DNA from: Nocardia niwae NBRC 108934 = DSM 45340 | GTDB lineage: Bacteria; Actinomycetota; Actinomycetes; Mycobacteriales; Mycobacteriaceae | Reading direction: 5' to 3' | Length of the DNA stretch: 64,000 nt | Assembly (NCBI RefSeq): GCF_001613465.1 | Contig: NZ_BDCK01000016.1 | Span: 186,001 to 250,000, forward strand | Shown here: piece by piece, positions 47,525-58,443 of the stretch | Numbering within the stretch: position 1 is the stretch's first letter | How the letters are laid out: each line of letters begins with the position of its first letter | The notes under the pieces: generated by a model | The model's database searches: none | What the model saw: the letters and a program-made list of their open reading frames with translations, nothing else | Told to the model about the DNA's origin: nothing | Made by a program: the position numbers and the translations under genes

Positions 47525-48592
47525 CTACCCGATGTTCGCGGACAGATCCGGAATCATCCGGTAGACCTCGTCGGCCCAGTAGTTCCAGTTGTGCACACCC
47601 ACGGCCGGGAAGTCGTAGGTGACGTTGTTCGCGCCCAGGGTGAGCATGCGAACCTGGAAGGCGCGGGTGTTGGCCAGCGCGAGCGCTTCCAGACCCATCG
47701 CGTTGAGCGTGTTGAAGCTGACGCCGTCCGCCCCGCTCGGCAGACCGCTACCGGCGGAGACCCACAGGCGCGTGTTGTTCGCCTTCAGGCGCGGCGCGAA
47801 CACGAACGGGTCCATCCGCAGCCACTGCGGGCCCCACGGCGGCGCCATCGCGTCGATGTTGTAGCCGCCCGCGTCCAGCATGGCCACGCGCAGCGCCTCG
47901 CGCATGCCCGGCGCGGAGATGTTCAGGTAGCCGGAGTACGAACCGGCGTAGCGGAACTGGTCGGGATGGTAGGCCGCCAGGGTGAGCGCGGCACTGCCGC
48001 CCATGGACAGGCCGAACACGCCGTTGCCGTTGGGATTGAACCCGAGCCGGTCACGCAGCGCCCAGCGCAAGTTGTTGGTGAGGAAGGTTTCCCACTTGTA
48101 GGTGCTGGTCTTGCCAGGGCCGCCCGCGGAACCGGTCAGCAGACCGGAACCCGAGTTCGCCGAACCGGTGGAGGACGACCCCGCGCTGCCGAGGCCGAAG
48201 AAGTCGCTCGGGCCGTTCCAGTCGGCGTAGAAGCTGGACTGGCCGCCGACCGGCATGACCACGTTGATGTTCCACTTGGTCAGCTCGCGCACGACCTCGG
48301 TGTCGATCTCCCAGCCGCTCAAGTCGGTGCGCGCCCGCATGCCGTCCAGCGCGTACACCACGCGCCCGGTGTTGCCGTCGGCGGCGCGGAAGACGCGCGA
48401 CTTGATCGGCCCCATTTCGGAATCGACCCAGAAGTCGATGCCGTCCGGATTGAACGCGGCGGAGGCCGGGGCGGCAGGGCCTGCCACCGACACCCCGAGC
48501 GGTAGCAGAACGGCCAGCGAAACCAGCATGGACCGCTTGAGCCAGGAACCTGCTCTTCGAGTTTTCAGACGACGCCCGATCACGCCTCGCAT
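47525..48592 (-). CDS. mycolyltransferase with VHNW in place of THSW
   Basis: A 355-aa secreted mycolyltransferase. Signal: WLKRSMLVSLAVLLPLGVSV. The core has EMGPIKSRVFRAADGN, VVMPVGGQSSFYADWNGPSD, Ser196 in GLSMGG, Glu in AMGLEALAL and His in VGVHNWNYW. A Gly/Ser-rich insertion (AGSSSTGSANSGSGLLTGSA) lies before the WETFLTNNLRWALRDRLGF stretch. It is a close paralog of the 46159 gene. AAAGG stands 9 nt before ATG 48592. Confidence 0.93.
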   Translation of the reverse strand: MRGVIGRRLKTRRAGSWLKRSMLVSLAVLLPLGVSVAGPAAPASAAFNPDGIDFWVDSEMGPIKSRVFRAADGNTGRVVYALDGMRARTDLSGWEIDTEVVRELTKWNINVVMPVGGQSSFYADWNGPSDFFGLGSAGSSSTGSANSGSGLLTGSAGGPGKTSTYKWETFLTNNLRWALRDRLGFNPNGNGVFGLSMGGSAALTLAAYHPDQFRYAGSYSGYLNISAPGMREALRVAMLDAGGYNIDAMAPPWGPQWLRMDPFVFAPRLKANNTRLWVSAGSGLPSGADGVSFNTLNAMGLEALALANTRAFQVRMLTLGANNVTYDFPAVGVHNWNYWADEVYRMIPDLSANIG

Positions 48593-48727
48593 CAGTTTCA
48601 ACCTTTCGTTTCACAAGCGACAGCGGCAAGCCGTCCACACGGTAACCCGCCGATGCCCACGACCCGTGGACGCCAGGCCGGGCATACGGTCGTAGCGTAT
48701 ATCGGTATCGACACGGTGGCGTTACCA

Positions 48728-48767
48728 AAAAGAGATAAAGCGAGGTACGCCACTCTGTCTACCTCGC
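48728..48767 (-). terminator. rho-independent terminator after aftB
   Basis: On the minus strand an 8-bp stem (GCGAGGTA with TACCTCGC, 48740-48747 and 48760-48767) is followed by TTTATCTCTTTTT. A second hairpin without a T-run (48780-48807, CTGGGCCCA with TGGGCCCAG) lies closer to the aftB stop. Confidence 0.85.
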
Positions 48768-48821
48768 ACAATGGGGCTGCTGGGCCCACCGTGTCCGATG
48801 GGCCCAGTGTGATTTCAGGGA

Positions 48822-50780
48822 TCAGCGAGGCGCGACCTGTTGCGGAAACGGATCGACCAGTCCGCACCGCTGGATCTCGTACTTCGGCACCCGGTCGATG
48901 CGGTACTTCGCGAACCGCAGCGCGTTGCGCACGTTGTGCCGGAAACGCTCGAAGGTGAGCGGATCGCGGTACGAGATCATCAGCGCCTGGGTGTCGGGGC
49001 AGGACATCGCGGTGCGCGCCTGGGTGACCCACTTCTCGTCCAGATACCAGGGCATCCACGGCTTCTTGTCCACCATGCCGGTGTCCACGACGACCCAGTC
49101 CGGGTACAGGCTCTTGTCATGCCCGATCCGGCCGTCGGTGAGCCGATCGGTGTGCGCGGCCAGCGGGTAGGCCAGGCCCATCGGATCGATCACGGGCACG
49201 TCCAGCGGTACGTTCATGCTGGTCATCCCGAGGTTCAGGAAGTAGACCGTGTGCCCGGCGCCGCCGGGAGGTATCGGCTGGGGCGGCGGAGCGATGTACC
49301 AGAACATGAACGACGGCGAGTTGAGCAGCAGACCGCCGTTCGGACTGTTGGTGATGTCGTCGACCATCGCGCGGATGCGCGGATAGTCCAGGTAGTCCTC
49401 GGCCAGGATCGGGTGGTCGTGCCCGGTGTTGAGCACGTAGTAGACGCGCTCGTCGACGATGCCGGTGGAGGTGATCTTGGTGCCGGTCTTGATCGCGGTG
49501 GTGTCGGCCGCGAACACCGCCCAGCCCGCGACCGCGACGAACGCGACGGCGATCGCCGCGAGGGACCAGTCGGCGGAGGTCGCGGCGCGCACCCCGCCCT
49601 GCGGCACCCGGATCGGAATAACCGCGACCGGCAGCAGCAAGAGGAACAACTGCGGCAGCAGCATCCGGCCGTGCATGAAGTCGCCGCCGACCCGCAGCGC
49701 GTACACGGTGAGGAGGAACCCGCTGACCAAGACCAGCGTGACCACCGCGCCCGGGGAGCGCAGCCACTCCCGCACCCGCCGCACCGACCAGCCGCGTGCC
49801 TCGTCACCGGAGGTACGACCCGCCCGTGTGCGTGCGGCGAGCACACCGGCGACCAGCAGCACCAGCAGCGGCGCCCACAGGAAGTACGGACCGACCAGGT
49901 CCCAGAGGTAAGTGAAGCCCTGCCCCCATTTGGCGCCGCCCGCGTCCTTCGCGACGGCGGTGTTCGGGTAGGGCAGACCGTAGTAGCCCATCCGCCAGAT
50001 CTGATAACCCAGCGGAACCAGTCCGGCCACCGCGACGATCACCGCGCGCAGCACGATCGGCCGCAGCCTGCTCTCGGGCATCGGAGCGAAGAAGATCATC
50101 AGCAGCGCCAGCGCGCCGACCAGCGTCATCTCCGGACGGATCAGCGGGGCGAGTCCGGCGAGGAAGACCAGCCCGAGCAGGCCGGGCAGGCGCACCGATT
50201 TCGCCTGGCTCCAGCGCATCAGCTGCCACCACAGCAGGCCGATCCAGCAGATCACCAGGCCACTTTCCAGGCCCGATGTGACGTAGTCGCGGGCGGGCGG
50301 CAGCGCGATGTAGACCAGCACGCCCGCGGGCAGCAGCAGGCCGGTGCTCGTCCCGCCCCACAATCGCGCCGAACCGAGCATGGCGAACACGACCGCCGCG
50401 AGCGACACCGTGAGCGCGACGCCGAGCACCACGTACTCGAGCCGCGCCTGGGTCAGCCAGCTGAAGAACCAGACCAGGTAGGTCCACGCGGTGCTGGTGT
50501 TGGTTTCGACCCGCTCGCCAGCGTTGAAGACGGGGCCGTTGCCCGCCAGCAGATTGCGCACGGTGCGCAACACGATGAGACCGTCGTCGGCGATCCACCG
50601 TCGCTGCCAGCCTCCGACCGCGAAAAGGACAACGGTGAGCGCGATCCCACCGACGAACGTGGCTTCGGATAGACGCGCGAACCGCGACGCGGAGCGGGCC
50701 TGCGCATCGGCAGGCCGCTCCGCCGCGTATTCCGTTTGCTCCGCTACCAGCATCTCGTCAGGTGAGATAGACAGCGACAC
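48822..50780 (-). CDS. aftB: terminal beta-(1->2) arabinofuranosyltransferase
   Basis: A 652-aa GT-C membrane protein that adds the terminal beta-1,2 arabinose residues, the sites mycolates attach to. About ten hydrophobic helices lie in residues 40-440. The first periplasmic loop WIADDGLIVLRTVRNLLAGN carries the two Asp residues of the catalytic site, and FNAGERVETNTSTAWTYL follows, both typical of AftB. The C-terminal soluble domain has YVLNTGHDHPILAEDYLDYP and PKYEIQRCGLVDP. GTG 50780, with GGAG 6 nt upstream, overlaps ubiA by 23 bp; ATG 50753, just after the ubiA stop, is the other choice. It ends the glf operon. Confidence 0.93.
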   Translation of the reverse strand: MSLSISPDEMLVAEQTEYAAERPADAQARSASRFARLSEATFVGGIALTVVLFAVGGWQRRWIADDGLIVLRTVRNLLAGNGPVFNAGERVETNTSTAWTYLVWFFSWLTQARLEYVVLGVALTVSLAAVVFAMLGSARLWGGTSTGLLLPAGVLVYIALPPARDYVTSGLESGLVICWIGLLWWQLMRWSQAKSVRLPGLLGLVFLAGLAPLIRPEMTLVGALALLMIFFAPMPESRLRPIVLRAVIVAVAGLVPLGYQIWRMGYYGLPYPNTAVAKDAGGAKWGQGFTYLWDLVGPYFLWAPLLVLLVAGVLAARTRAGRTSGDEARGWSVRRVREWLRSPGAVVTLVLVSGFLLTVYALRVGGDFMHGRMLLPQLFLLLLPVAVIPIRVPQGGVRAATSADWSLAAIAVAFVAVAGWAVFAADTTAIKTGTKITSTGIVDERVYYVLNTGHDHPILAEDYLDYPRIRAMVDDITNSPNGGLLLNSPSFMFWYIAPPPQPIPPGGAGHTVYFLNLGMTSMNVPLDVPVIDPMGLAYPLAAHTDRLTDGRIGHDKSLYPDWVVVDTGMVDKKPWMPWYLDEKWVTQARTAMSCPDTQALMISYRDPLTFERFRHNVRNALRFAKYRIDRVPKYEIQRCGLVDPFPQQVAPR

Positions 50781-51684
50781 CTACCGCTCCGATCCAGGCA
50801 ATTGCGAGGAACTGCAAGACGCGGTCCCCCAGCGCGATCTCTTCCGGCTCCCCGGCCTCGCCGCCGTCGACGTCGACCGCGTAACGCAGGATCGCGATCG
50901 TGAACGGGACCATCGAGATCCCGAACCAGTTGGTGTCCTTGATGCCGTCCTGCTGGAACGCCCAGAGACCGTAGAACACCACGACCGCCGTCGCGGCCAG
51001 CGTCCAGATGAAACGCAGGTAGGTGGGGGTGTAGTACTCCAGCGACTTGCGGATCTTGGCGCCGGTGCCCAACGCGATCTGCAGTTCCGCGTAGCGCTTG
51101 CCCGCCGCCATGAACAGCGAGCCGAACGCCATGATCAGCAGGAACCACTGCGACAGGTCGATGTCCGCCGCCGCGCCACCGGCCACCGCGCGCAGCAGGA
51201 AGCCGGAGGACACGATGCAGATGTCCAGCACGGCCTGATGCTTGAGCCCGAAGCAGTAGGCCAGCTGGATGCCGATGTACACCGCCATCACCACGGCCAG
51301 ATGCCACGAGGCGAGGAACGATCCCGCGATCGACCCGGACAGCAGCAGCGCCGACAGCAGGTAGGCCAGGTTCACCGGGACGACGCCCGCGGCGATCGGC
51401 CGGAACCGCTTGGTCGGGTGCGCCCGGTCGGCCTCCACGTCGAGCGCGTCGTTGACCAGGTAGATGCCCGAGGCCGCCATGCAGAACGCCACGAACGCGA
51501 TGCCGACGTGCGCGAGCACGTCCACATCGGTGACGGTGCCCGCGGCCAGCGGAGCGGCGAGCACCAGGACGTTCTTGACCCATTGCCGCGGACGGACTGC
51601 CTTGAACAGACCGCCGGCCAGCGTCTTGGGCGGGCCCTTGACTACCGCCTCGGCCAGGTCGGCGCCGGTCGGCTCTTCACTCAT
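50758..51684 (-). CDS. ubiA: decaprenyl-phosphate phosphoribosyltransferase (UbiA-type)
   Basis: A 308-aa integral membrane transferase that joins PRPP and decaprenyl phosphate, the entry step to the DprE1/DprE2 arabinose donor. It has about nine helices. The motif YLVNDALDVEADRAHPTKRF (NDxxDxxxD) and YCFGLKHQAVLDICIVSSGF match Rv3806c, with the basic pair for PRPP nearby (GKRYAEL). ATG 51684 (MSEEPTGAD) resembles the M. tuberculosis start and follows the PAP2 stop by one base. A GTG 30 bp upstream is in frame but less likely. Confidence 0.96.
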   Translation of the reverse strand: MSEEPTGADLAEAVVKGPPKTLAGGLFKAVRPRQWVKNVLVLAAPLAAGTVTDVDVLAHVGIAFVAFCMAASGIYLVNDALDVEADRAHPTKRFRPIAAGVVPVNLAYLLSALLLSGSIAGSFLASWHLAVVMAVYIGIQLAYCFGLKHQAVLDICIVSSGFLLRAVAGGAAADIDLSQWFLLIMAFGSLFMAAGKRYAELQIALGTGAKIRKSLEYYTPTYLRFIWTLAATAVVVFYGLWAFQQDGIKDTNWFGISMVPFTIAILRYAVDVDGGEAGEPEEIALGDRVLQFLAIAWIGAVGVAVYLT

Positions 51685-51685
51685 G

Positions 51686-52327
51686 TCAACCAAGGCTCTT
51701 TCTTGTGCGGTCACTGTCGAGTCTCTTTTCGGCGGCGAGCAGGGCGGCGGCCGACGCGGCGCCGAGCGCGGAACCGGCGAGCACGTCGGTGGGGTAGTGC
51801 ACCCCGAGGACCACCCGGGAAAGCAGCATCGGGGGGACGAGCACCGCAGGCAAGGGTAGCCCGGTCAATCTGCCGAGCAACACGGCCGCCGCCGTCGTCG
51901 AGGTCGCGTGCGAGGAAGGGAAGCTGAGTTTGCTCGGCGTTCCCACGTTGACCTGCACCGACGGATCGTTCGGGCGGGGGCGGCGGACGATTCGCTTGAT
52001 GACGATCGAGGCCGCGTGGGCGCCGACCGCGCCGACCGCGACCCCGGCCCACTGTCTGCGCCGCGGCTTGTCCACCAGCCAGCCCGCAGCGGCGATGCCT
52101 ACCCAGCCGAGCGCGTGCTCACCGAAGTGCGACATGCCGCGCGCCGCGGACACCACGGCGGGTTTGCTGCCGAGGGTGGCCTGCACGGCGTTGATGACGG
52201 CGACCTCCCGCGGCGGCTGCTGTCCGGCCGTCTCCGGTCGCGCGGACACCGGGCCGCCGTGACCATTGGCGCTGTGCAACGGCGGCTGCGCCACCGCGTC
52301 GTCGGCGGCGCTCGCTCCCAGACTCAC
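51686..52327 (-). CDS. PAP2-family phosphatase (Rv3807c-like)
   Basis: A 213-aa membrane phosphatase thought to remove the 5-phosphate from decaprenyl-phosphoryl-5-phosphoribose made by UbiA. The three PAP2 motifs are intact: KRIVRRPRP, FPSSHAT and SRVVLGVHYPTDV. Two to four hydrophobic helices surround them, and the first 50 residues are disordered. GTG 52327 overlaps the glfT2 stop (GTGA). It lies in the glf-glfT2-PAP2-ubiA-aftB run as in mycobacteria. Confidence 0.93.
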   Translation of the reverse strand: MSLGASAADDAVAQPPLHSANGHGGPVSARPETAGQQPPREVAVINAVQATLGSKPAVVSAARGMSHFGEHALGWVGIAAAGWLVDKPRRRQWAGVAVGAVGAHAASIVIKRIVRRPRPNDPSVQVNVGTPSKLSFPSSHATSTTAAAVLLGRLTGLPLPAVLVPPMLLSRVVLGVHYPTDVLAGSALGAASAAALLAAEKRLDSDRTRKSLG

Positions 52328-54258
52328 TGCTGCCCATCCTTCGTGTCGATGCCGAAGACCTTCTCCCACGCCGCGGTGCTGGTCAGCTGCGGGTGGGCGG
52401 CGCGGTAGCGCTGCTGCATCTCCGGGAAGCGGGCGGCCAGCTCCTTGCGCAGGCGCATGGCCTCCTTGAACAAGCCGAGCGCCTGGCGCGGGTCGCGCTT
52501 GCGGTAGACGACGCCGCGGCCGTCGGCCGTGGTGACGGTGACGCCGTCGACCTGCGAGAGCAGGAACCAGCGTGCGTCCAGAGTCGGGACGTTCAGCTGC
52601 GGGGTCTCGTGGTGCTCGGAGTGCGCGGGGCGGAAGTTGTGCACCACGCCCTTGGCCAGCCGGACCACCTTGGCGATCGGGTTGGCCGGCTCGCCGACCG
52701 CACCGACGCCGATGTGGCTGGCCAGCGGCAGTTCCGTGGAGGAGGGCAGGATCACCGCGTCCGGGTACTGCCTGCGCAGTTCGTGCACCGCGCCCAGCGC
52801 ACTGGGCAGCAGCTGGAACAGTCGTTCCGGGCCGGCCAGGAAGTCGCGGATGGCGAGGTTCTGGATCGCGACCGTCGAGTACTCCAGGCACAGCAGGTGT
52901 TTCAACGTGGCCTTGATCGTGTTGACGACCATGCCGCGCCCGTTGCCCGGCAGGTGCAGCGAGGCCACGACCAGGCGATTGCGCAGGTGGAAGTACGCCT
53001 GCCAGTCGATGGCGTCGTCCTTGTCGCTCCAGGCCATGTGCCACACCGCCGCGCCGGGCAGAGTGACCGTCGGGTACCCGGCCGCGCGGGCGCGCAGGCC
53101 GTACTCCGCGTCGTCCCACTTGAGGAACAGCGGCAGCGGCTGGCCGAGCTCCTCGGCGACGCGGCGCGGGATGACGCAGGTCCACCAGCCGTTGAAGTCG
53201 ACGTCGATGCGCCGGTGCAGCAGCTTCGAGTTGTCCCGGTCCTTGAGCGGGTACTTGGAGAAATCGTGGTCGTACTCGACGTTCGGCGCGGCAGTCCACA
53301 TGAAGATGCCGCGATCGACGACCTCGCCCATGACGTGCAGGTGCGAGCGCTCCTGCAGGTTGAGCATCTGGCCGCCGACCAGCACCGGCGACTTGGCGAA
53401 GCGGGCGAAGGCCAGCGCGCGCAGGATCGAGTCGGGCTCGATCTCGATGTCGTCGTCCATGTAGACGATGTACTCGGCGTCGGTGGTCTTCAGCGCCTCG
53501 TACATCACCCGGCTGTAGCCGCCGGACCCACCGAGGTTGGGCTGGTCGTGAATGGACAGGCGGTCGCCCAGCGCCGCCGACGATTCCGCGAAGCCGGGTT
53601 CGTCGACGACCTTCTTGGTGCCCTGGTCCGGGATGATGACGGCCGCGATCTTCTCCAGCACCAGCGGGTCCGAACCGAGGGCGGCGAGGGTCTTCACCGC
53701 GTCGGTGGGCCGGTTGAAGGTGGGCATGCCGACCGCGATGCTGCCCTCGCCGGGCGCCTCGACCGGCGCGTACCAGCCGCCGGACAGCAGCGTGACCGCC
53801 GTGTCGGTGGTGATGTCGAACCAGATCCAGCCGCCGTCCTCGAACGGGGCCAGGTCGGTCTCGAATTCCACGACCACCGAGTCGGCGCCGGTCGCGACCG
53901 CGAATTCCTTGCCCTGCACGTGAATTCGCGAACCGTCGGCCTTCGAGCGGTACACGTCGACCCGGCCGTGGCCGGCCAGTTCCAGGCGCAGCACCACCGA
54001 CGACAGGACGCTCCAGCGCCGCCAGTAGCTCGCGGGCAGCGCGTTGAAGTAGGTGCAGAACGAGACCTCGGACTCCGCGCCGATCGACAGCGAGGTGCGA
54101 GTGGCCGCGTGCGCGCGCCGGGCGTTGGTCGCCGATTCCTCGACGTAGAGCGTGCGCACGTCCAGCGGCTCACCCGGCCGGGGCAGGATGATGCGCTGCA
54201 GCAGCGACTTCGCGCGGGTCTCGGTGGTCATGTCTTCCAAAATGGATTGGGAGGTCAT
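52324..54258 (-). CDS. glfT2: galactofuranosyltransferase GlfT2
   Basis: A 644-aa GT-A enzyme that polymerises the galactan with alternating beta-1,5 and beta-1,6 links from UDP-galactofuranose. An N-terminal beta domain (about 1-180) precedes GMPTFNRPTDAVKTLAALGS. The metal-binding DDD is Asp268-Asp270 (VYMDDDIEI). The catalytic WDDAEYGLRARAAGYP and the WHMAWSDKDDAIDW region follow, with a helical C-terminal domain. AGGAG stands 6 nt before ATG 54258; ATG 54231 with its own GGAAG is an alternative. It begins 7 bp after the glf stop. Confidence 0.97.
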   Translation of the reverse strand: MTSQSILEDMTTETRAKSLLQRIILPRPGEPLDVRTLYVEESATNARRAHAATRTSLSIGAESEVSFCTYFNALPASYWRRWSVLSSVVLRLELAGHGRVDVYRSKADGSRIHVQGKEFAVATGADSVVVEFETDLAPFEDGGWIWFDITTDTAVTLLSGGWYAPVEAPGEGSIAVGMPTFNRPTDAVKTLAALGSDPLVLEKIAAVIIPDQGTKKVVDEPGFAESSAALGDRLSIHDQPNLGGSGGYSRVMYEALKTTDAEYIVYMDDDIEIEPDSILRALAFARFAKSPVLVGGQMLNLQERSHLHVMGEVVDRGIFMWTAAPNVEYDHDFSKYPLKDRDNSKLLHRRIDVDFNGWWTCVIPRRVAEELGQPLPLFLKWDDAEYGLRARAAGYPTVTLPGAAVWHMAWSDKDDAIDWQAYFHLRNRLVVASLHLPGNGRGMVVNTIKATLKHLLCLEYSTVAIQNLAIRDFLAGPERLFQLLPSALGAVHELRRQYPDAVILPSSTELPLASHIGVGAVGEPANPIAKVVRLAKGVVHNFRPAHSEHHETPQLNVPTLDARWFLLSQVDGVTVTTADGRGVVYRKRDPRQALGLFKEAMRLRKELAARFPEMQQRYRAAHPQLTSTAAWEKVFGIDTKDGQQ

Positions 54259-54265
54259 CGCGCTC

Positions 54266-56355
<2,090 letters not shown>

Positions 56356-56372
56356 TGCCACTCCTGATTAAG

Positions 56373-56388
56373 TTGAGCGATGGTTCAA
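56373..56388. promoter_or_regulatory. TetR operator, copy 1
   Basis: TTGAGC and GTTCAA form an inverted repeat (5 of 6 pairs) with a 4-bp spacer, 17 bp upstream of the SDR start. It shares the GTTGA(A/G)C half-site with copy 2 at 56412-56429. Confidence 0.65.
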
Positions 56389-56411
56389 GTTCACCGTCGA
56401 CAATAGACTAA

Positions 56412-56429
56412 GTTGAACCCTTGCTCAAC
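56412..56429. promoter_or_regulatory. TetR operator, copy 2
   Basis: GTTGAAC and GCTCAAC form an inverted repeat (6 of 7 pairs) with a 4-bp spacer, 34 bp upstream of the tetR start. Two sites about 40 bp apart suggest dual control of the divergent pair. Confidence 0.65.
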
Positions 56430-56463
56430 ATATGTGCGCGCGCCGGATTTGTAGGATCGGGCC

Positions 56464-57096
56464 GTGGACAAGCCGTTGCGAAGCGACGCCCAGCGCAATC
56501 GGGACGCGCTCGTGACCGCCGCGCGGGCAGTCTTCACCGAACGCGGCCTGGACGCCCCGCTCAAGGAAATCGCCGCGCGCGCGGGCGTCGCCATCGGCAC
56601 GCTCTACAACCGGTTCCCCACCCGCGACGACCTCATCGCCGCCGCGGTCGAGGACCGGATCGAAGCGGGCAGTCGCATCGCCGAGGACGCGCTGGCCATC
56701 GACGACCCGTGGGAGTCGTTCGTCTACCTGGTCGAGCAGGTCTGCGCGCTGCAAGCCGCCGACCGGCTGCTCAGCGAACTGGCCGTGCGGTCCGCGCCCA
56801 GCCGCGCCATCGCGCAGGCCCAGGAGTACGGCCACGGCCTGATGCGCCGGATCATCACCCGCGCACAGGAGGCAGGCGCGCTGCGCGCCGATTGGGTACT
56901 CGAGGACATCGCCTTCATCACGTGGTCGCACACCAGAATCGTCGAGGCGACCGGTCACATCGCACCCGAAGCCTGGCGTCGCCATCTCGGCCTCGTACTC
57001 GACGGCCTGCGCGCGGCAGCGGCCCATCCGCTGCCGGTGCCCCCGATCACCGAGGACCAGTTGATGCACGCGCTCGGGCGCGACGACCAGGACTAG
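56464..57096 (+). CDS. TetR family transcriptional regulator
   Basis: A 210-aa regulator. The DNA-binding domain has RNRDALVTAARAVFTERGLD, APLKEIAARAGVAIGTLYNR and FPTRDDLIAAAVEDRI (about residues 11-62). The C-terminal part matches the TetR_C_SACE-like group (WSHTRIVEATGHI). GTG 56464 is the start. It is divergent from the SDR gene and probably represses it through the two repeats at 56373-56429. Confidence 0.92.
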   Translation: MDKPLRSDAQRNRDALVTAARAVFTERGLDAPLKEIAARAGVAIGTLYNRFPTRDDLIAAAVEDRIEAGSRIAEDALAIDDPWESFVYLVEQVCALQAADRLLSELAVRSAPSRAIAQAQEYGHGLMRRIITRAQEAGALRADWVLEDIAFITWSHTRIVEATGHIAPEAWRRHLGLVLDGLRAAAAHPLPVPPITEDQLMHALGRDDQD

Positions 57097-57330
57097 TGGG
57101 CCGTTACGTGGGCCGAGTCCGCGCAGAGCGAACTCTGAACGCACGTCAGTGTGGCGGTCGCGACTGCGGTGCGGGTGTGTGCTGGCCGATCGGCAGCGAG
57201 CCCTACCGCTCCGTCCCGACAGAAATCGAGCCGAGAGCGACACACGCACAGAGCAATGAACGGCTCTCGACGACCGGACGACCGGCGGCCGGTACGCACG
57301 CATGCGTACCGGCCGCCGGATGGTTGTTCG

Positions 57331-58089
57331 CTACAGCCGCTGTTCGGCGTAGACCTTCATCGCGTCGCGCACGAACTCGGCGGTGCCCGCGCCGTGCACG
57401 TCGTAGTTCTGCGCGAAACGCGGGTCGGCCACGTACATCTCGCCCAGGTTGACGAACGCCTCCTTCACCACCGGACGCCCCTGCCAGCCGATGCCGATCC
57501 AGTCGTAGTGGCGCTGGACGATGGCCTGCACCTGCTCGGCGTCGGGCGCGAGCCCGTCGGCGCGCGCTCGGCCGTAGTCGGCGGCGATGTCGAGATGGGT
57601 CTGCTGGAAGGCCTTCTTGTCCGCCTCGGATATCGAGCGCCACCAGCGGTCACCGCTCTCGTAGGCGTCCTTGCCCCAGCGTTCGATCACCTCGTCCTTG
57701 TACTTCGTGTGGTCGAAGCCGTCGAAAACTTCCGCAGCCACGAGTTGTTCACCTCTTTCCGTCTTGTGCAGCGTGGTTTGCACCGACTCGATCTGCCGCC
57801 GGATCCGATCCTGTTCCTGCCGTAGCAGTCCCAGGTGCGTACGCAGCGCGGCGGCGGTGTCCTGCTCCCCCGCAAGGACTTCGGCGATGACCGGAAGGCC
57901 GAGGCCCAGCTCGCGCAGCAGCAGGATGCGCTGCAACCGCACGAGGGAGCCCTGGTCGTAGTAGCGGTAACCGTTGGCCCCGATCCGGCTGGGCGGCAAC
58001 AGCCCCAGCTGCCCGTAGTGACGCAGCGTGCGACTGGTGGTACCGGCCGCTTTCGCCAGATCCTGAATGGACCATTCCCCGGTCCCCAT
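57331..58089 (-). CDS. MerR family regulator with TipAS ligand domain
   Basis: A 252-aa TipA-like activator. N-terminal MerR helix-turn-helix: IQDLAKAAGTTSRTLRHYGQ, LGLLPPSRIGANGYRYYDQG. A long coiled helix follows (LRTHLGLLRQEQDRIRRQIE), then the TipAS drug-binding domain (EVIERWGKDAYESGDRWWRS to GMYVADPRFAQNY-like block). TipA proteins sense thiopeptides and related drugs; the conserved Cys that binds thiostrepton in TipAS is not obvious here. GGAGGGACAGGTG precedes ATG 58089. The palindrome at 58136-58150 suggests autoregulation. Confidence 0.9.
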   Translation of the reverse strand: MGTGEWSIQDLAKAAGTTSRTLRHYGQLGLLPPSRIGANGYRYYDQGSLVRLQRILLLRELGLGLPVIAEVLAGEQDTAAALRTHLGLLRQEQDRIRRQIESVQTTLHKTERGEQLVAAEVFDGFDHTKYKDEVIERWGKDAYESGDRWWRSISEADKKAFQQTHLDIAADYGRARADGLAPDAEQVQAIVQRHYDWIGIGWQGRPVVKEAFVNLGEMYVADPRFAQNYDVHGAGTAEFVRDAMKVYAEQRL

Positions 58090-58443
58090 CACCTGTCCCT
58101 CCACCTTGCTCTCGTCGGTGTAACCAGCTTGCAAGTTGACGCTACGTCAAGGTCAACTGCTTTCGCGGGGAAGTTTCACCTCGACCGAAATACCGGTGTG
58201 GGCCCGGCCCCGGACAAGCGCAGGCTCAGGACGAGCCGGGGCTTTTCGGCGTGCCGACCGTCCGGTCGAGCGGGACGTCGCCGAGAGCGGTCCCCGGACC
58301 GAGTTGCCGCTCGAGTGCCCGCGCGGGGTTGCGGCCATCCCCGCACCGTCCAGCGTGCTCACACCATCGGCCGCGGCGGCTCCAACCGGCTCAGCCGCAC
58401 TGCCGGATGCACCACCACCAGGCAATCCCGCAACGTCGGCCGA
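58090..58443. other. 354-bp region between the MerR gene and the SpoIID-domain gene
   Basis: It holds the MerR promoter and operator at its left end. The right part (58153-58443) continues in frame from the SpoIID-domain gene after its TGA and keeps the same Gly/Ala/Pro/Ser-rich composition for roughly 40 codons. It may be a former C-terminal tail. No other gene is seen. Confidence 0.5.
58136..58150. promoter_or_regulatory. MerR operator
   Basis: TTGACG-CTA-CGTCAA is a perfect 6-3-6 inverted repeat about 47 bp before ATG 58089, and a further TTGACC lies next to it on the minus strand. MerR proteins bind such repeats between -35 and -10. Confidence 0.6.
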
